NCBI GenBank assembly: GCA_964512095.1
Contig: CAZEIH010000034.1
Span: 1 to 30,368, forward strand
Origin: DTU013 sp964512095
GTDB taxonomy: Bacteria > Bacillota > Clostridia > Acetivibrionales > DTU013
Direction: 5' to 3'
Length of the DNA stretch: 30,368 nucleotides
Position numbers and translations under genes: made by a program. The notes beneath the pieces are model-generated. The model saw nothing but the letters and a program-made list of their open reading frames with translations, made no database searches and was not told the DNA's origin. Below, one piece after another: positions 1 through 7,713 of this stretch (position 1 is the stretch's first letter; each line of letters opens with the position of its first letter).

Positions 1-142
1 CTACCCAACGAGGCTGTGCACTCTCAAGGCTATCCAACGAGGCTGTGCACTCTCAGGCTATCCAACGAGGCTGTGCACTCTCAGGCTACCCAACGAGGCT
101 GTGCACTCTCAAGGCTACCACCAAGGCTGTACAATCTCAAAG
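1..142. repeat. Tandem 28-29 bp repeat, four near-perfect copies plus one decayed copy
   Basis: Copies lie at 1-29, 30-57, 58-85 and 86-114. They share the core CCAACGAGGCTGTGCACTCT and differ only by C/T in the CTA(C/T)CC start and AAGG versus AGG at the end. A fifth copy at about 115-139 is degenerate (AAGGCTGTACAATCTC). The array continues off the left edge, so total copy number is unknown. Because unit length alternates between 28 and 29, the array does not keep one reading frame; a short open frame across it (16-210) is therefore probably meaningless. There are no unique spacers, so it is not a CRISPR array. Function not recognised. Confidence 0.9.
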
Positions 143-316
143 AAGGAAGTAAAACGCCATACACAGTGTCAGTAACAGTCAAAGTGTTCTTTTCATTGTT
201 CCTCTCATAGTGGGCCTCCTAGGTCAGCGGAAAATCCGCAAAAGTGTTAATGAAATTACACTATTTATAAGTAGAGAAAAAAAGATAGGGCCCAAATATT
301 TTTAATGACAAAATGA
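143..316. other. Intergenic stretch without a recognisable gene
   Basis: Between the tandem repeat and the tRNA-Leu terminator I see no gene with a credible ribosome binding site. The only structure is a small perfect hairpin at 227-239 (GCGGA, loop AAA, TCCGC). It is followed by AAAA on the plus strand and has no T-run on the minus strand, so it is not a convincing terminator. The rest is AT-rich. Confidence 0.6.
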
Positions 317-364
317 AAATAATCCAAACCTATCTCCTGTTGGATAAAGGCTTGGATTATTTTG
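317..364 (-). terminator. Rho-independent terminator of tRNA-Leu
   Basis: On the minus strand, directly after the CCA end of the tRNA, a stem of about 13-15 bp forms between AATAATCCAAGCC and GGTTTGGATTATT (one G-T pair), with an 18-nt loop, followed by TTTTCATTTT. Ends are approximate by a few bases. Confidence 0.75.
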
Positions 365-367
365 TTT

Positions 368-454
368 TGGTGCGGGAAACAGGACTTGAACCTGCACACC
401 CTTGCGAGCTCTAGTACCTGAAACTAGCGCGTCTGCCAATTCCGCCATTCCCGC
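368..454 (-). tRNA. tRNA-Leu (anticodon CAG)
   Basis: The reverse complement folds as a class II tRNA. The acceptor GCGGGAA pairs with TTCCCGC, followed by discriminator A and an encoded CCA (368-370). The anticodon arm is CTAG-TTTCAGG-TACTAG, giving CAG, and a long variable arm (GAGCTCGCAAGGGTGTG region) and the T arm AGGTTCAAGTCCT follow. The long variable arm together with CAG identifies leucine. It is transcribed alone, with its own promoter at 475-503 and a strong terminator downstream, divergently from murD. Confidence 0.95.
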
Positions 455-474
455 ATTTCTGAAACGCAATACTA

Positions 475-503
475 ATTCTACTAGAAATGATGTATAATTG
501 CAA
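475..503 (-). promoter_or_regulatory. Candidate sigma-A promoter for tRNA-Leu
   Basis: Read on the minus strand: TTGCAA (498-503), 17-bp spacer, TAGAAT (475-480), 20 bp before the mature tRNA 5' end. The -10 matches 5 of 6 consensus bases and the -35 matches 4 of 6. On the plus strand the same DNA contains TATAAT at 493-498, which could serve murD but lacks a good -35. Confidence 0.5.
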
Positions 504-553
504 GAGGTAAATTATAAAATTAGTAATGACTTTTGCGTATGGAGGTTCCTAAA

Positions 554-1948
554 TTGAATGAAAAGCTGGAACAATTTAAAAAAGATATCAAGAATAAGAA
601 GGTAGCAGTACTAGGTATTGGAATAAGCAATACACCTCTGATCAAATACCTGCGGACTTTGGGAGTTGCAGTCACAGCCTTTGACAGGGCGGAGAAGGAG
701 GCTCTGAACCCTGCTTTAGAGTCATTGGAAGGCTTGGATGTACAGTATAGCCTCGGACCTGATTATCTGATAAATTTAAAGGGCTTTGATGTGATATTTA
801 AAACACCAAGGGTACGCTTTGATATACCTGAATTATTGAGAGAGGCAGAGGCCGGCGTAGAGATAACGTCGGAAATGGAGGTTTTCTGTAAGCTATGTCC
901 CGCAAGAATTTTTGGTGTCACAGGCAGTGATGGAAAAACTACTACTACGACACTTATATATAAAATTCTTAGTCAGCATGGCTATAAATGCTGGCTAGGA
1001 GGTAATATAGGAACACCATTGCTCGACAAAATCGATGAGATTCGCAACTCGGATATGGTTGTACTGGAGCTTAGCAGTTTTCAGCTTCACACAATGAGAA
1101 ACAGAATAAATACAGCAGTTGTGACAAACCTCTCTCCTAACCATCTCGATGTTCATACTTCAATGCTTGAATATTCGGATGCAAAAAAGAACATTTTTAT
1201 CTATCAGAACGAAAATGATACATTAGTGGTGAACCACGACAATGATATCACCCGTAGCTTTGCGGCGGATGGTCCTGGAAGGGTGATTATGTTTAGCCGT
1301 TCCTGCTGCCTGGACGAAGGAGTGGTAATACTGGGGAATAGTATAGTTTACAAGCACAAAGGAAAGCAACAGGAGATAGTCGATACAAAGGAAATATTGA
1401 TTCCAGGAGTACATAACATAGAGAATTATATGGCAGCAGCTGCGGCTACTGCAGATTTTGTAGAGCCGCAGGACATAAAGGCTGTTGCTGTATCCTTCAG
1501 GGGAGTAGAGCACCGTAGCGAGCATGTAAGGGATATAGAAGGAGTTAGCTTTTATAACGATTCAATAGGCTCAAGTCCTACAAGGACCATGGCAAGCATC
1601 AGGGCTTTCAAGGATAAGGTGATACTTATTGCAGGAGGCTATGATAAGCACTTGCCCTATGATGAAATGGGACCTGCTATTGCTGAAAGAGTAAAGTGTC
1701 TTGTCTTGGTTGGTCAGACTTCGGATAAGATAGAAATGGCGCTGAAAAATGAAATTAAGAAAACAGGGAATGGAAAAGATATACCTGTTGTGCGTTGCTT
1801 GTCGATGGAAGATGCTGTAAAAGAATCTTATAAAAATGCTGTTTCCGGCGATGTGATAGTACTTTCACCAGCAAGTGCAAGCTTTGATATGTATAAAAAC
1901 TTTGAAGAGCGTGGTAATCATTTTAAGAGTATTGTGATGAATTTATAA
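554..1948 (+). CDS. murD: UDP-N-acetylmuramoyl-L-alanine:D-glutamate ligase (MurD-like), stand-alone
   Basis: MurD adds D-glutamate to UDP-MurNAc-L-Ala with ATP in the cytoplasm, a step of peptidoglycan precursor synthesis. The protein is 464 residues, normal for MurD. A Rossmann-like N-terminal domain (AVLGIGIS at about 18-25) precedes the Mur ligase P-loop GVTGSDGKTT (121-130), then SSFQLHT and NLSPNHLDVH in the central domain, and the MurD-type end SPASASFDMYKNFEERG. The start chosen is TTG at 554, because GGAGG at 541-545 sits 8 nt upstream; the longer frame from TTG 533 has no ribosome binding site. Oddities: the gene is alone between tRNA genes instead of in a mur/fts cluster, and the usual SPG motif before the P-loop reads KTPRVRF here. 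It may be the only MurD or a paralogue. Confidence 0.85.
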   Translation: MNEKLEQFKKDIKNKKVAVLGIGISNTPLIKYLRTLGVAVTAFDRAEKEALNPALESLEGLDVQYSLGPDYLINLKGFDVIFKTPRVRFDIPELLREAEAGVEITSEMEVFCKLCPARIFGVTGSDGKTTTTTLIYKILSQHGYKCWLGGNIGTPLLDKIDEIRNSDMVVLELSSFQLHTMRNRINTAVVTNLSPNHLDVHTSMLEYSDAKKNIFIYQNENDTLVVNHDNDITRSFAADGPGRVIMFSRSCCLDEGVVILGNSIVYKHKGKQQEIVDTKEILIPGVHNIENYMAAAAATADFVEPQDIKAVAVSFRGVEHRSEHVRDIEGVSFYNDSIGSSPTRTMASIRAFKDKVILIAGGYDKHLPYDEMGPAIAERVKCLVLVGQTSDKIEMALKNEIKKTGNGKDIPVVRCLSMEDAVKESYKNAVSGDVIVLSPASASFDMYKNFEERGNHFKSIVMNL

Positions 1949-1950
1949 AG

Positions 1951-1990
1951 AAAAAAAAACTAAAGTCCGAAAACATAGTTTACGGACTTT
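1951..1990 (-). terminator. Rho-independent terminator of the tRNA-Tyr/CAU tRNA operon
   Basis: The stem AAAGTCCG (1962-1969) / CGGACTTT (1983-1990) abuts the CCA end of tRNA-Tyr. On the minus strand it is followed by AGTTTTTTTTT, a classic U-tract. On the plus strand the hairpin could also slow transcription leaving murD, but no long T-run follows there. Confidence 0.85.
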
Positions 1991-2075
1991 TGGTGGAGGG
2001 AGATGGATTCGAACCATCGAAGTCGTAGACAGCAGATTTACAGTCTGCCCCCTTTGGCCGCTCGGGAACCCCTCC
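1991..2075 (-). tRNA. tRNA-Tyr (anticodon GUA)
   Basis: The minus strand gives acceptor GGAGGGG pairing with the 3' TCCCTCC (one G-T), discriminator A and encoded CCA. The anticodon arm CAGACTGTAAATCTG reads GTA, and a long variable arm (class II, as expected for bacterial tRNA-Tyr) and T arm TGGTTCGAATCCA follow. It is the distal gene of a two-tRNA operon, 4 nt after the CAU tRNA. Confidence 0.96.
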
Positions 2076-2079
2076 ATAC

Positions 2080-2156
2080 TGGTGGGCCTTCAGGGACTCG
2101 AACCCCGGACCAACCGGTTATGAGCCGGTTGCTCTAACCAACTGAGCTAAAGGCCC
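2080..2156 (-). tRNA. tRNA with CAU anticodon: elongator Met or Ile2 (lysidine type)
   Basis: This 77-nt cloverleaf has acceptor GGGCCTT / AAGGCCC, discriminator A, encoded CCA, D arm TAGCTCAGTTGGTTAGAGC, anticodon arm ACCGG-CTCATAA-CCGGT and T arm CGGGGTTCGAGTCCCTG (with mismatch). It lacks initiator features (the first acceptor pair is G-C and there is no GGG/CCC anticodon stem). CAU can be elongator Met, or Ile2 after C-to-lysidine change by TilS. The C4-G69 and C5-G68 acceptor pairs are those known to favour TilS in E. coli tRNA-Ile2, and the 5' half resembles Bacillus tRNA-Ile2 as I remember it. I lean slightly to Ile2 but cannot decide. Confidence 0.9.
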
Positions 2157-2173
2157 TCAAAGTGACAAAATAA

Positions 2174-2202
2174 AGTATAAAGCATAAAAAAATTTTAGTC
2201 AA
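2174..2202 (-). promoter_or_regulatory. Strong sigma-A promoter of the two-tRNA operon
   Basis: On the minus strand: TTGACT (2197-2202), 17-bp spacer, TATACT (2174-2179), ending 17 bp before the mature 5' end of the CAU tRNA. Each hexamer matches 5 of 6 consensus bases with ideal spacing. Confidence 0.8.
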
Positions 2203-2267
2203 GTAGTGAAAACAGGAATTTCATTGAGAATTCATTCTAGCTAATTAAAATTATAAAAGGAAATATG

Positions 2268-2295
2268 TTTACAAATGTCGAATACCATATAAAAG
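2268..2295 (+). promoter_or_regulatory. Weak candidate promoter for the beta-CASP nuclease gene
   Basis: TTTACA (2268-2273), 16-bp spacer, TAAAAG (2290-2295) in an AT-rich gap, 57 bp before the start codon. The -35 is good; the -10 matches 4 of 6. Confidence 0.3.
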
Positions 2296-2352
2296 TATGC
2301 AATAGCGAATATAGCTATACTAGTAAATATTACATTTGTGAGGTGCTATTTA

Positions 2353-4005
2353 ATGAAAATATCCTTTCTCGGAGCAGCAAAAACGGTTACAGGCTCTTGC
2401 TTCTATATTCAGACAGAAACATGTAGTTTTGTTGTGGACTGTGGAATGTTTCAGGGGAGTAATGCATCTGAAGCCCACAATCACGATCCCTTCCCATTTA
2501 ATCCGGCTGGATTGGATTTTGTAGTTCTTACCCATGCTCATATAGACCATAGTGGACGGATACCAAAGCTATTTGTAGATGGGTTCAAGGGTGAAATTTA
2601 TGCCACAAAGGCAACATCAGAGCTTTGTTCAATTATGCTACCAGACAGCGGGCACATACAAGAGTTTGAAAATGAATGGGTGAATCGTAAAAGAGAAAGG
2701 GCAGGCTTACCACCGGTTGAGCCTTTATATACAACACAGGACGCTAAGGATTGTATTAAGCTATTCAATAGTGTCCATTATTATGAAGAGGTAAGGATAA
2801 ATGACCAGGTAAGAATCAGATTCAATGATGCCGGACATATCCTTGGCTCATCAATAGTTGAGATTTGGGTGAAGGAGAGCAATAACAAGGAGATTAAGCT
2901 AGTATTCTCAGGAGATCTGGGCAACCAAAATATGCCTATACTAAGGGATCCAAGTATAATTGACACAGCCGATTATCTTTTCATCGAGTCCACCTACGGC
3001 AACAGAAACCATATGAATGTGGAGAATAAAATAGATAGATTTGTGGAAATCATCATCTCAACAATGGAGAAGGGTGGAAACATAATAATTCCGTCCTTTG
3101 CAGTTGGGAGAACTCAGGAAATACTTTACGAGCTATTCAAGCAACGAGATAAATATGGTGATAAGCTTAATCAGCTGCTAAAGATACCTGTATATGTGGA
3201 CAGTCCGCTGGCTGTTTCAGCGACAATGGTTTTCAGAAATAATCTTGATTGCTTTGACGAGGAAGCAAGAGAATATATTGAAAATGGAGACAATCCTCTT
3301 GATTTTCCAGGCCTGAAATTTACTCAAAGCGCAGATGAGTCTAAAGCTCTTAATGATAGTAAGGATAGCCTAATAATAATATCAGCAAGCGGTATGTGTA
3401 ATGCTGGCAGGATTAAACACCATCTAAAGCATAATCTCTGGAGAAAGGAATCATCTGTGGTATTTGTTGGCTACCAGGCTGAAGGCACTCTAGGAAGAAG
3501 ACTTGTCAATGGTGCTAACAAGGTTAGGATTTTCGGAGAAGAAATATCTGTCAATGCTAGAGTAGAAATGATAGAGGGATTTTCAGGCCATGCCGATAGG
3601 GATGGTCTTATCAGCTGGATAAATTCATTTGAACAAAAGCCCCAAAAGATATTCCTTGTACATGGTGAAGAAGATGCCATGAATGAGTTTTCGGAGCTGA
3701 TCAATCAGGAATTAAGTATTGACACAATAATTCCTGATCGTGGGCAGTCATATTCCATCACAGCAGCTGGTGTTAAAAGCACAGAAGGAAAGGCAGCTTC
3801 AGCAGCTTCAGTGGAAAGGAGAGAAAAATACGGCTTCAAGCGTCTTGAAATCGTATATATGCTCGACAAGCTCAGAGAGGAGCTTGAGGAAGCGTCTTCA
3901 ATCATACGTGACGACCTTGGCAAGGACAAAGAGGATATAGAGCTTGATGAGCTTATGAAGAAGCTTAGCAAATTTGAAAAATATATAGTAGATATTATTA
4001 AATAG
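2353..4005 (+). CDS. Beta-CASP family metallo-beta-lactamase nuclease (putative RNA exo/endonuclease)
   Basis: This is a predicted zinc-dependent cytoplasmic RNase of the CPSF/beta-CASP group. Visible motifs are HAHIDH at 61-66 (zinc motif 2), AGHILGSS (motif 3 histidine), SGDLG (motif 4 Asp), the beta-CASP region with SASGMCNAGRIKHHLKHNL (motifs A/B type), SGHADRDGL and VHGEE near the end of the core. The protein is 550 residues; the last 70 or so (VERREKYGF onward) are charged, helical-looking and beyond the usual core. The start chosen is ATG 2353, 7 nt after the GTGAGGTG ribosome binding site, rather than GTG 2338. It is monocistronic as far as can be seen. It is not RNase J, which has a different overall architecture; exact substrate unknown. 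Confidence 0.88.
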   Translation: MKISFLGAAKTVTGSCFYIQTETCSFVVDCGMFQGSNASEAHNHDPFPFNPAGLDFVVLTHAHIDHSGRIPKLFVDGFKGEIYATKATSELCSIMLPDSGHIQEFENEWVNRKRERAGLPPVEPLYTTQDAKDCIKLFNSVHYYEEVRINDQVRIRFNDAGHILGSSIVEIWVKESNNKEIKLVFSGDLGNQNMPILRDPSIIDTADYLFIESTYGNRNHMNVENKIDRFVEIIISTMEKGGNIIIPSFAVGRTQEILYELFKQRDKYGDKLNQLLKIPVYVDSPLAVSATMVFRNNLDCFDEEAREYIENGDNPLDFPGLKFTQSADESKALNDSKDSLIIISASGMCNAGRIKHHLKHNLWRKESSVVFVGYQAEGTLGRRLVNGANKVRIFGEEISVNARVEMIEGFSGHADRDGLISWINSFEQKPQKIFLVHGEEDAMNEFSELINQELSIDTIIPDRGQSYSITAAGVKSTEGKAASAASVERREKYGFKRLEIVYMLDKLREELEEASSIIRDDLGKDKEDIELDELMKKLSKFEKYIVDIIK

Positions 4006-4298
4006 GAGCAAAAGGTAGCCAGATTACATGAAAGGACAGCGAATCAACGAAAGGATTTCCTGTAACTTTGAAGAAAATCGGACTCAAGGGAAATGAGTGT
4101 TGTATATGAATATGTTTTCGAAATGTAAAAACGCGTTTGTATAATTATAAAGTATTGAGGGGCGGGGGAGTAGTTTTGAGCATTCTTCAAAACTACTTTC
4201 TTTTTTTGTGGGTTTGTTATATAATATATCTGATTTTTATCTTGAAGAATGGTTAGTATGGTTAGGTACAAATTTTTTTAAACGGAAGGATGGTAGGT
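4006..4298 (+). other. Long gap between nuclease and symporter genes, no credible ORF
   Basis: The gap holds a TATAAT at 4140-4145 without a good -35 hexamer, a G-rich run (GAGGGGCGGGGG at about 4157-4168), and a strong terminator at 4169-4207. A second AT-rich stretch with TTATATAATATATC (about 4217-4230) follows and may contain the symporter promoter, though no confident -35 is seen. Only very short open frames occur, none with a convincing ribosome binding site. Confidence 0.5.
4169..4207 (+). terminator. Rho-independent terminator
   Basis: Perfect 11-bp stem AGTAGTTTTGA (4169-4179) / TCAAAACTACT (4187-4197), loop of 7 nt, followed by TTCTTTTTTTG. It lies 164 nt after the nuclease stop, so it ends either a long 3' UTR or a separate short transcript. 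Confidence 0.85.
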
Positions 4299-5801
4299 AT
4301 GCTTAAGTATGTCTTTTTGGTTGTATTTTTCTTAATTATGGTTCTTGTTGGAATCATCTCCAAAAAAAAGGTCAACAATGTACAGGATTTCTTTCTAGGC
4401 GGCAGACAGATGGGGCCGTGGCTTTCAGCCTTTGCATATGGCACCACTTATTTCTCTGCGGTAATATTCATTGGCTATGCAGGCAAAATAGGCTGGGGCT
4501 TTGGAATCTCCTCCACATTCATTGGAATAGGGAATGCAATATTGGGAAGCTTGTTGGCATGGGCCGTGCTTGCTAAAAAAACCAGAAGGATGACCCATGA
4601 TCTTGGTGTGTCCACAATGCCTGAGTTTTTTGAAAAGCGCTATGATAGTAAGGCTATGAAGGTAGTTACTGCTTTGATAATATTCATATTTCTTGTTCCA
4701 TATTCGGCCTCTGTGTACCAAGGACTTGGTTATCTTTTCGAGAGGGTATTTGGTGTACCTTTTGTGTACTGCATGGCGGGAATGGCTATGCTGACAGCTC
4801 TTTATCTGCTACTAGGCGGATATGTAGCAACAGCTGTAAATGACTTTATACAGGGAATCGTTATGCTGGTAGGCGTTGGTGCAATGGTGTTTTTCATTTT
4901 ATCACATCCTTCAGTAGGCGGATTGTCCGGAGGACTACAAAAGCTGTCTGAGATACCAGAAGCAGGCCCAGGGCTTGTTAGTGCTTTTAGTGCACAACCG
5001 TTGAACCTGCTGGGACTTATTGTTCTTACTAGTCTTGGATCGTGGGGACTGCCACAGATGGTGCACAAATTCTATGCGATAAAAGATGATGCCGCTGTAA
5101 AAAGGGCAACGATAATTTCAACTGTGTTTGCATTGATAATAGCCGGTGGAGCTTATTTTGTCGGCGGCTTTGGAAGGCTCTTTCTTGACAACACAATGCC
5201 CTTGGGAGTAAACGGTCAACCAAACCCTGATATGGTCATGCCTATGGTGCTTGAAAAGGCGCTTCCTGATTCACTGATGGGTATAATAGTCATATTGGTG
5301 CTTTCGGCTTCCATGTCGACATTATCTTCTCTGGTTCTTGTTTCAAGTTCAGCAATATCAATGGATTTGGTAAAGGGTATACTTTTCCCCAAAATGAAGC
5401 AAGAAAAAGTAATGCTACTTATGAGAGTACTATGTGGACTTTTTGTAGTATTTTCCTTTATGGTAGCTGTAACACCTAATTCAATACTCAGTCTGATGTC
5501 ATTTTCATGGGGAACAATTGCAGGTGCATTCCTGGCTCCTTTCTTGTATGGGCTATATTGGAAGGGCACTACCAAGATTGGCGCCTGGTCAGGCTTTATA
5601 TCTGGCTTTACGGTTTCCATAATTGGTGCGATAATATACAAAATGGATGCTGGCAAAGCTCCGAATATTGGAGCCATTGCAATGGTAGTTTCTCTTTTAG
5701 TTGTACCGGCAGTCAGCCTTTTGACCGCAAAGCTGCCTCAGAAGCATATTGATAGGGTGTTTAAGAAAACCAAAGGCTGTGAGCTTGAAGTAGAAGCATA
5801 A
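4299..5801 (+). CDS. Sodium:solute symporter (SSF family)
   Basis: An integral membrane transporter that would use the sodium gradient to import a small solute. The 500 residues are highly hydrophobic with about 13 predicted membrane helices and a short charged C-terminal tail. The N-terminal pattern is typical of SSF/PutP proteins: first helix, then SKKKVNNVQDFFLGGRQMG (about residues 21-39) and AYGTTYFSAVIFIGYAGKIGWGFG. A second family-typical stretch is SMSTLSSLVLVSSSAISMD. The start chosen is ATG 4299, with GGAAGG 9 nt upstream; ATG 4290 would leave no spacing. It is followed after 169 bp by iorAB and paaK, so it may bring in aromatic acids or amino acids, but the substrate cannot be read from sequence. 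Confidence 0.88.
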   Translation: MLKYVFLVVFFLIMVLVGIISKKKVNNVQDFFLGGRQMGPWLSAFAYGTTYFSAVIFIGYAGKIGWGFGISSTFIGIGNAILGSLLAWAVLAKKTRRMTHDLGVSTMPEFFEKRYDSKAMKVVTALIIFIFLVPYSASVYQGLGYLFERVFGVPFVYCMAGMAMLTALYLLLGGYVATAVNDFIQGIVMLVGVGAMVFFILSHPSVGGLSGGLQKLSEIPEAGPGLVSAFSAQPLNLLGLIVLTSLGSWGLPQMVHKFYAIKDDAAVKRATIISTVFALIIAGGAYFVGGFGRLFLDNTMPLGVNGQPNPDMVMPMVLEKALPDSLMGIIVILVLSASMSTLSSLVLVSSSAISMDLVKGILFPKMKQEKVMLLMRVLCGLFVVFSFMVAVTPNSILSLMSFSWGTIAGAFLAPFLYGLYWKGTTKIGAWSGFISGFTVSIIGAIIYKMDAGKAPNIGAIAMVVSLLVVPAVSLLTAKLPQKHIDRVFKKTKGCELEVEA

Positions 5802-5859
5802 GCACAAGCATAAGCATAAGGTTTCACATGCCCAATAGTTGACTTGATATCTTTATCAG

Positions 5860-5888
5860 TTTACAAAATACGCAATAAAGTTTAAAAT
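5860..5888 (+). promoter_or_regulatory. Candidate sigma-A promoter for iorAB
   Basis: TTTACA (5860-5865), 17-bp spacer, TAAAAT (5883-5888), about 80 bp before the iorA start. Each hexamer matches 5 of 6. Upstream, at 5794-5820, lies a short run of AGCATA-like direct repeats that starts inside the end of the symporter gene. Confidence 0.55.
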
Positions 5889-5970
5889 AAATCTAATATA
5901 AAAAAAATATTTACTCTAGCTATCAGTACATCCTGTAATGGATTTATATATATTAGACAAGGAGAACCAT

Positions 5971-7713
5971 ATGAGCAAATTGATGTTGGGCAATGAAGCA
6001 ATTGCAAGAGGTGCGTACGAAGCTGGTGTCAGGGTCGCTACTGCATATCCCGGCACACCAAGTACGGAAATAACAGAAAACTTAGCTAAATATGATGATA
6101 TTTACAGTGAATGGTCGCCTAATGAGAAGGTTGCATTAGAGGTAGCCATAGGTGCATCAGTTGCCGGTGCTAGAGCTATCTGCTCAATGAAGCATGTGGG
6201 ACTCAATGTTGCAGCAGACCCGCTGTTTACAGTTTCATATACAGGAGTCAACGGAGGCCTTGTCATAATGGTTGCTGACGACCCTGGGATGCACAGCTCC
6301 CAGAATGAACAGGATTCCAGATTCTATGCTAGGGCATCAAAGGTGCCTATGCTAGAGCCATCAAACAGCCAGGAATGCAAGGACTATGTCAAGGCAGCCT
6401 TCGAAATGAGCGAAAGGTTTGACTGCCCGATTATAGTCAGACTTTCCACGCGTATAGCTCATTCCCAGAGCATTGTAGAAATATGTGATAGACAAAATGA
6501 TGAATTAAAGCCATATGCAAAGAATCCGGGCAAATATGTGATGATGCCAGCTATGGCAAAAGTAAGACATCTTGCTGTGGAAAAAAGGATGGCAGACTTT
6601 AAAGCCTTTGTTGATGAAAGCCCTCTTAATACTGTTGAATGGGGAGGTACTGATATAGGAGTCATTACCTCTGGGGTTTCTTATCAATACGCTAGAGAAG
6701 CCTTTGGAGATGTTTCATACCTGAAGCTGGGTGTCGTCTACCCACTGCCAGAAAAGCTCATTGCAGAATTTGCAGCAAAGGTTAAAAAGCTTTATGTAAT
6801 AGAAGAGCTTGAACCCTTCTTTGAAAATCAGATTAAAAAGATGGGTATAGAAGTGATTGGCAAGGATGTTTTACCTGTTACGGGAGAATATTCAGCGTCA
6901 TTACTTAAAGAAAGGATATTTGCACAGGAAATAGATAAGAATTACAGTTTGGATGTGGAGTCGCCAATCAGGCCGCCTGTAATGTGTCCCGGTTGCCCAC
7001 ACAGAGGCATGTTCTATGTGTTGAAGAAGCTCAAGCTCAATGTAACAGGAGATATTGGCTGCTATACCCTTGGAGCGCTTTCTCCAACTGAATCAATGGA
7101 CACCTGTGTTTGTATGGGTGCCAGCATTGGTATGGCTCATGGCATGGAAAAGGCAAGGGGCAGTGAATTCAGAAAAAAGACAGTGGCTATACTCGGAGAT
7201 TCCACCTTCATTCACTCTGGTATAACAGGACTCATCGATATAGTCTACAATAAAGGCTGTTCAACAGTCATAATACTGGATAACTCGATAACAGGTATGA
7301 CTGGACATCAGCAAAATCCAACCACCGGCTTTACCATCAAAGGTGAACCGACCAAGCAGGTGGATTTGGAGCTATTGGCAAAGGCAGTGGGTATTGATAG
7401 AGTGAGGGTAGCAGATCCCTTTAATATTAAGGAGTTTGAAAAAGTGGTGAAGGAAGAGACAGAGGTTGACGAACCTTCCGTCATCATTTCACAAAGACCC
7501 TGTGCTTTGCTCAAGAGTGTGCATTTTGATGGACCGCTGATGATAAATGATAAATGTGTAAAGTGCAGAAGCTGTCTCAAAATCGGATGTCCAGCAATAG
7601 TTGATAAGGGAGACAGGATAGTTATAAACAGCGCTCTTTGTGTAGGCTGTGAGCTATGCACAAAACTTTGTAATTTCGATGCGATTGTAAAGGTCGGTGA
7701 TAAAAATGAGTGA
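5971..7713 (+). CDS. iorA: Indolepyruvate:ferredoxin oxidoreductase, alpha subunit
   Basis: With IorB it oxidatively decarboxylates aryl 2-oxo acids (indolepyruvate, phenylpyruvate, 4-hydroxyphenylpyruvate) to aryl-acetyl-CoA and reduces ferredoxin; thiamine diphosphate is the cofactor. The 580 residues match the family. The N-terminal pyrimidine-binding domain starts LGNEAIARGAYEAG and AYPGTPSTEI. The TPP domain holds CPGCPHRG, GDIGCYTLG and GDSTFIHSG. The C-terminal ferredoxin domain (about 529-570) has two clusters, CVKCRSCLKIGCP and CVGCELCTKLC, giving eight cysteines for two 4Fe-4S centres. The start chosen is ATG 5971, with AAGGAG 6 nt upstream; an in-frame ATG at 5938 lacks a ribosome binding site. 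The last bases overlap iorB, pointing to translational coupling. Confidence 0.95.
   Translation: MSKLMLGNEAIARGAYEAGVRVATAYPGTPSTEITENLAKYDDIYSEWSPNEKVALEVAIGASVAGARAICSMKHVGLNVAADPLFTVSYTGVNGGLVIMVADDPGMHSSQNEQDSRFYARASKVPMLEPSNSQECKDYVKAAFEMSERFDCPIIVRLSTRIAHSQSIVEICDRQNDELKPYAKNPGKYVMMPAMAKVRHLAVEKRMADFKAFVDESPLNTVEWGGTDIGVITSGVSYQYAREAFGDVSYLKLGVVYPLPEKLIAEFAAKVKKLYVIEELEPFFENQIKKMGIEVIGKDVLPVTGEYSASLLKERIFAQEIDKNYSLDVESPIRPPVMCPGCPHRGMFYVLKKLKLNVTGDIGCYTLGALSPTESMDTCVCMGASIGMAHGMEKARGSEFRKKTVAILGDSTFIHSGITGLIDIVYNKGCSTVIILDNSITGMTGHQQNPTTGFTIKGEPTKQVDLELLAKAVGIDRVRVADPFNIKEFEKVVKEETEVDEPSVIISQRPCALLKSVHFDGPLMINDKCVKCRSCLKIGCPAIVDKGDRIVINSALCVGCELCTKLCNFDAIVKVGDKNE

Noticed and set aside
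1..142. CRISPR array
   Set aside because: Units abut directly with no unique spacers.
16..210. 64-codon open frame over the left tandem repeat
   Set aside because: Repeat unit length alternates 28/29 bp, so the frame shifts between copies; no ribosome binding site, no domain. Best explained by the repeat.
5216..5677. 153-codon open frame on the minus strand inside the symporter gene
   Set aside because: Shadow of a well-supported membrane protein on the other strand; no ribosome binding site or recognisable motif.
5794..5820. AGCATA direct repeats at the end of the symporter gene as a regulatory array
   Set aside because: Short, imperfect and crossing a stop codon; could be simple slippage, no supporting dyad.
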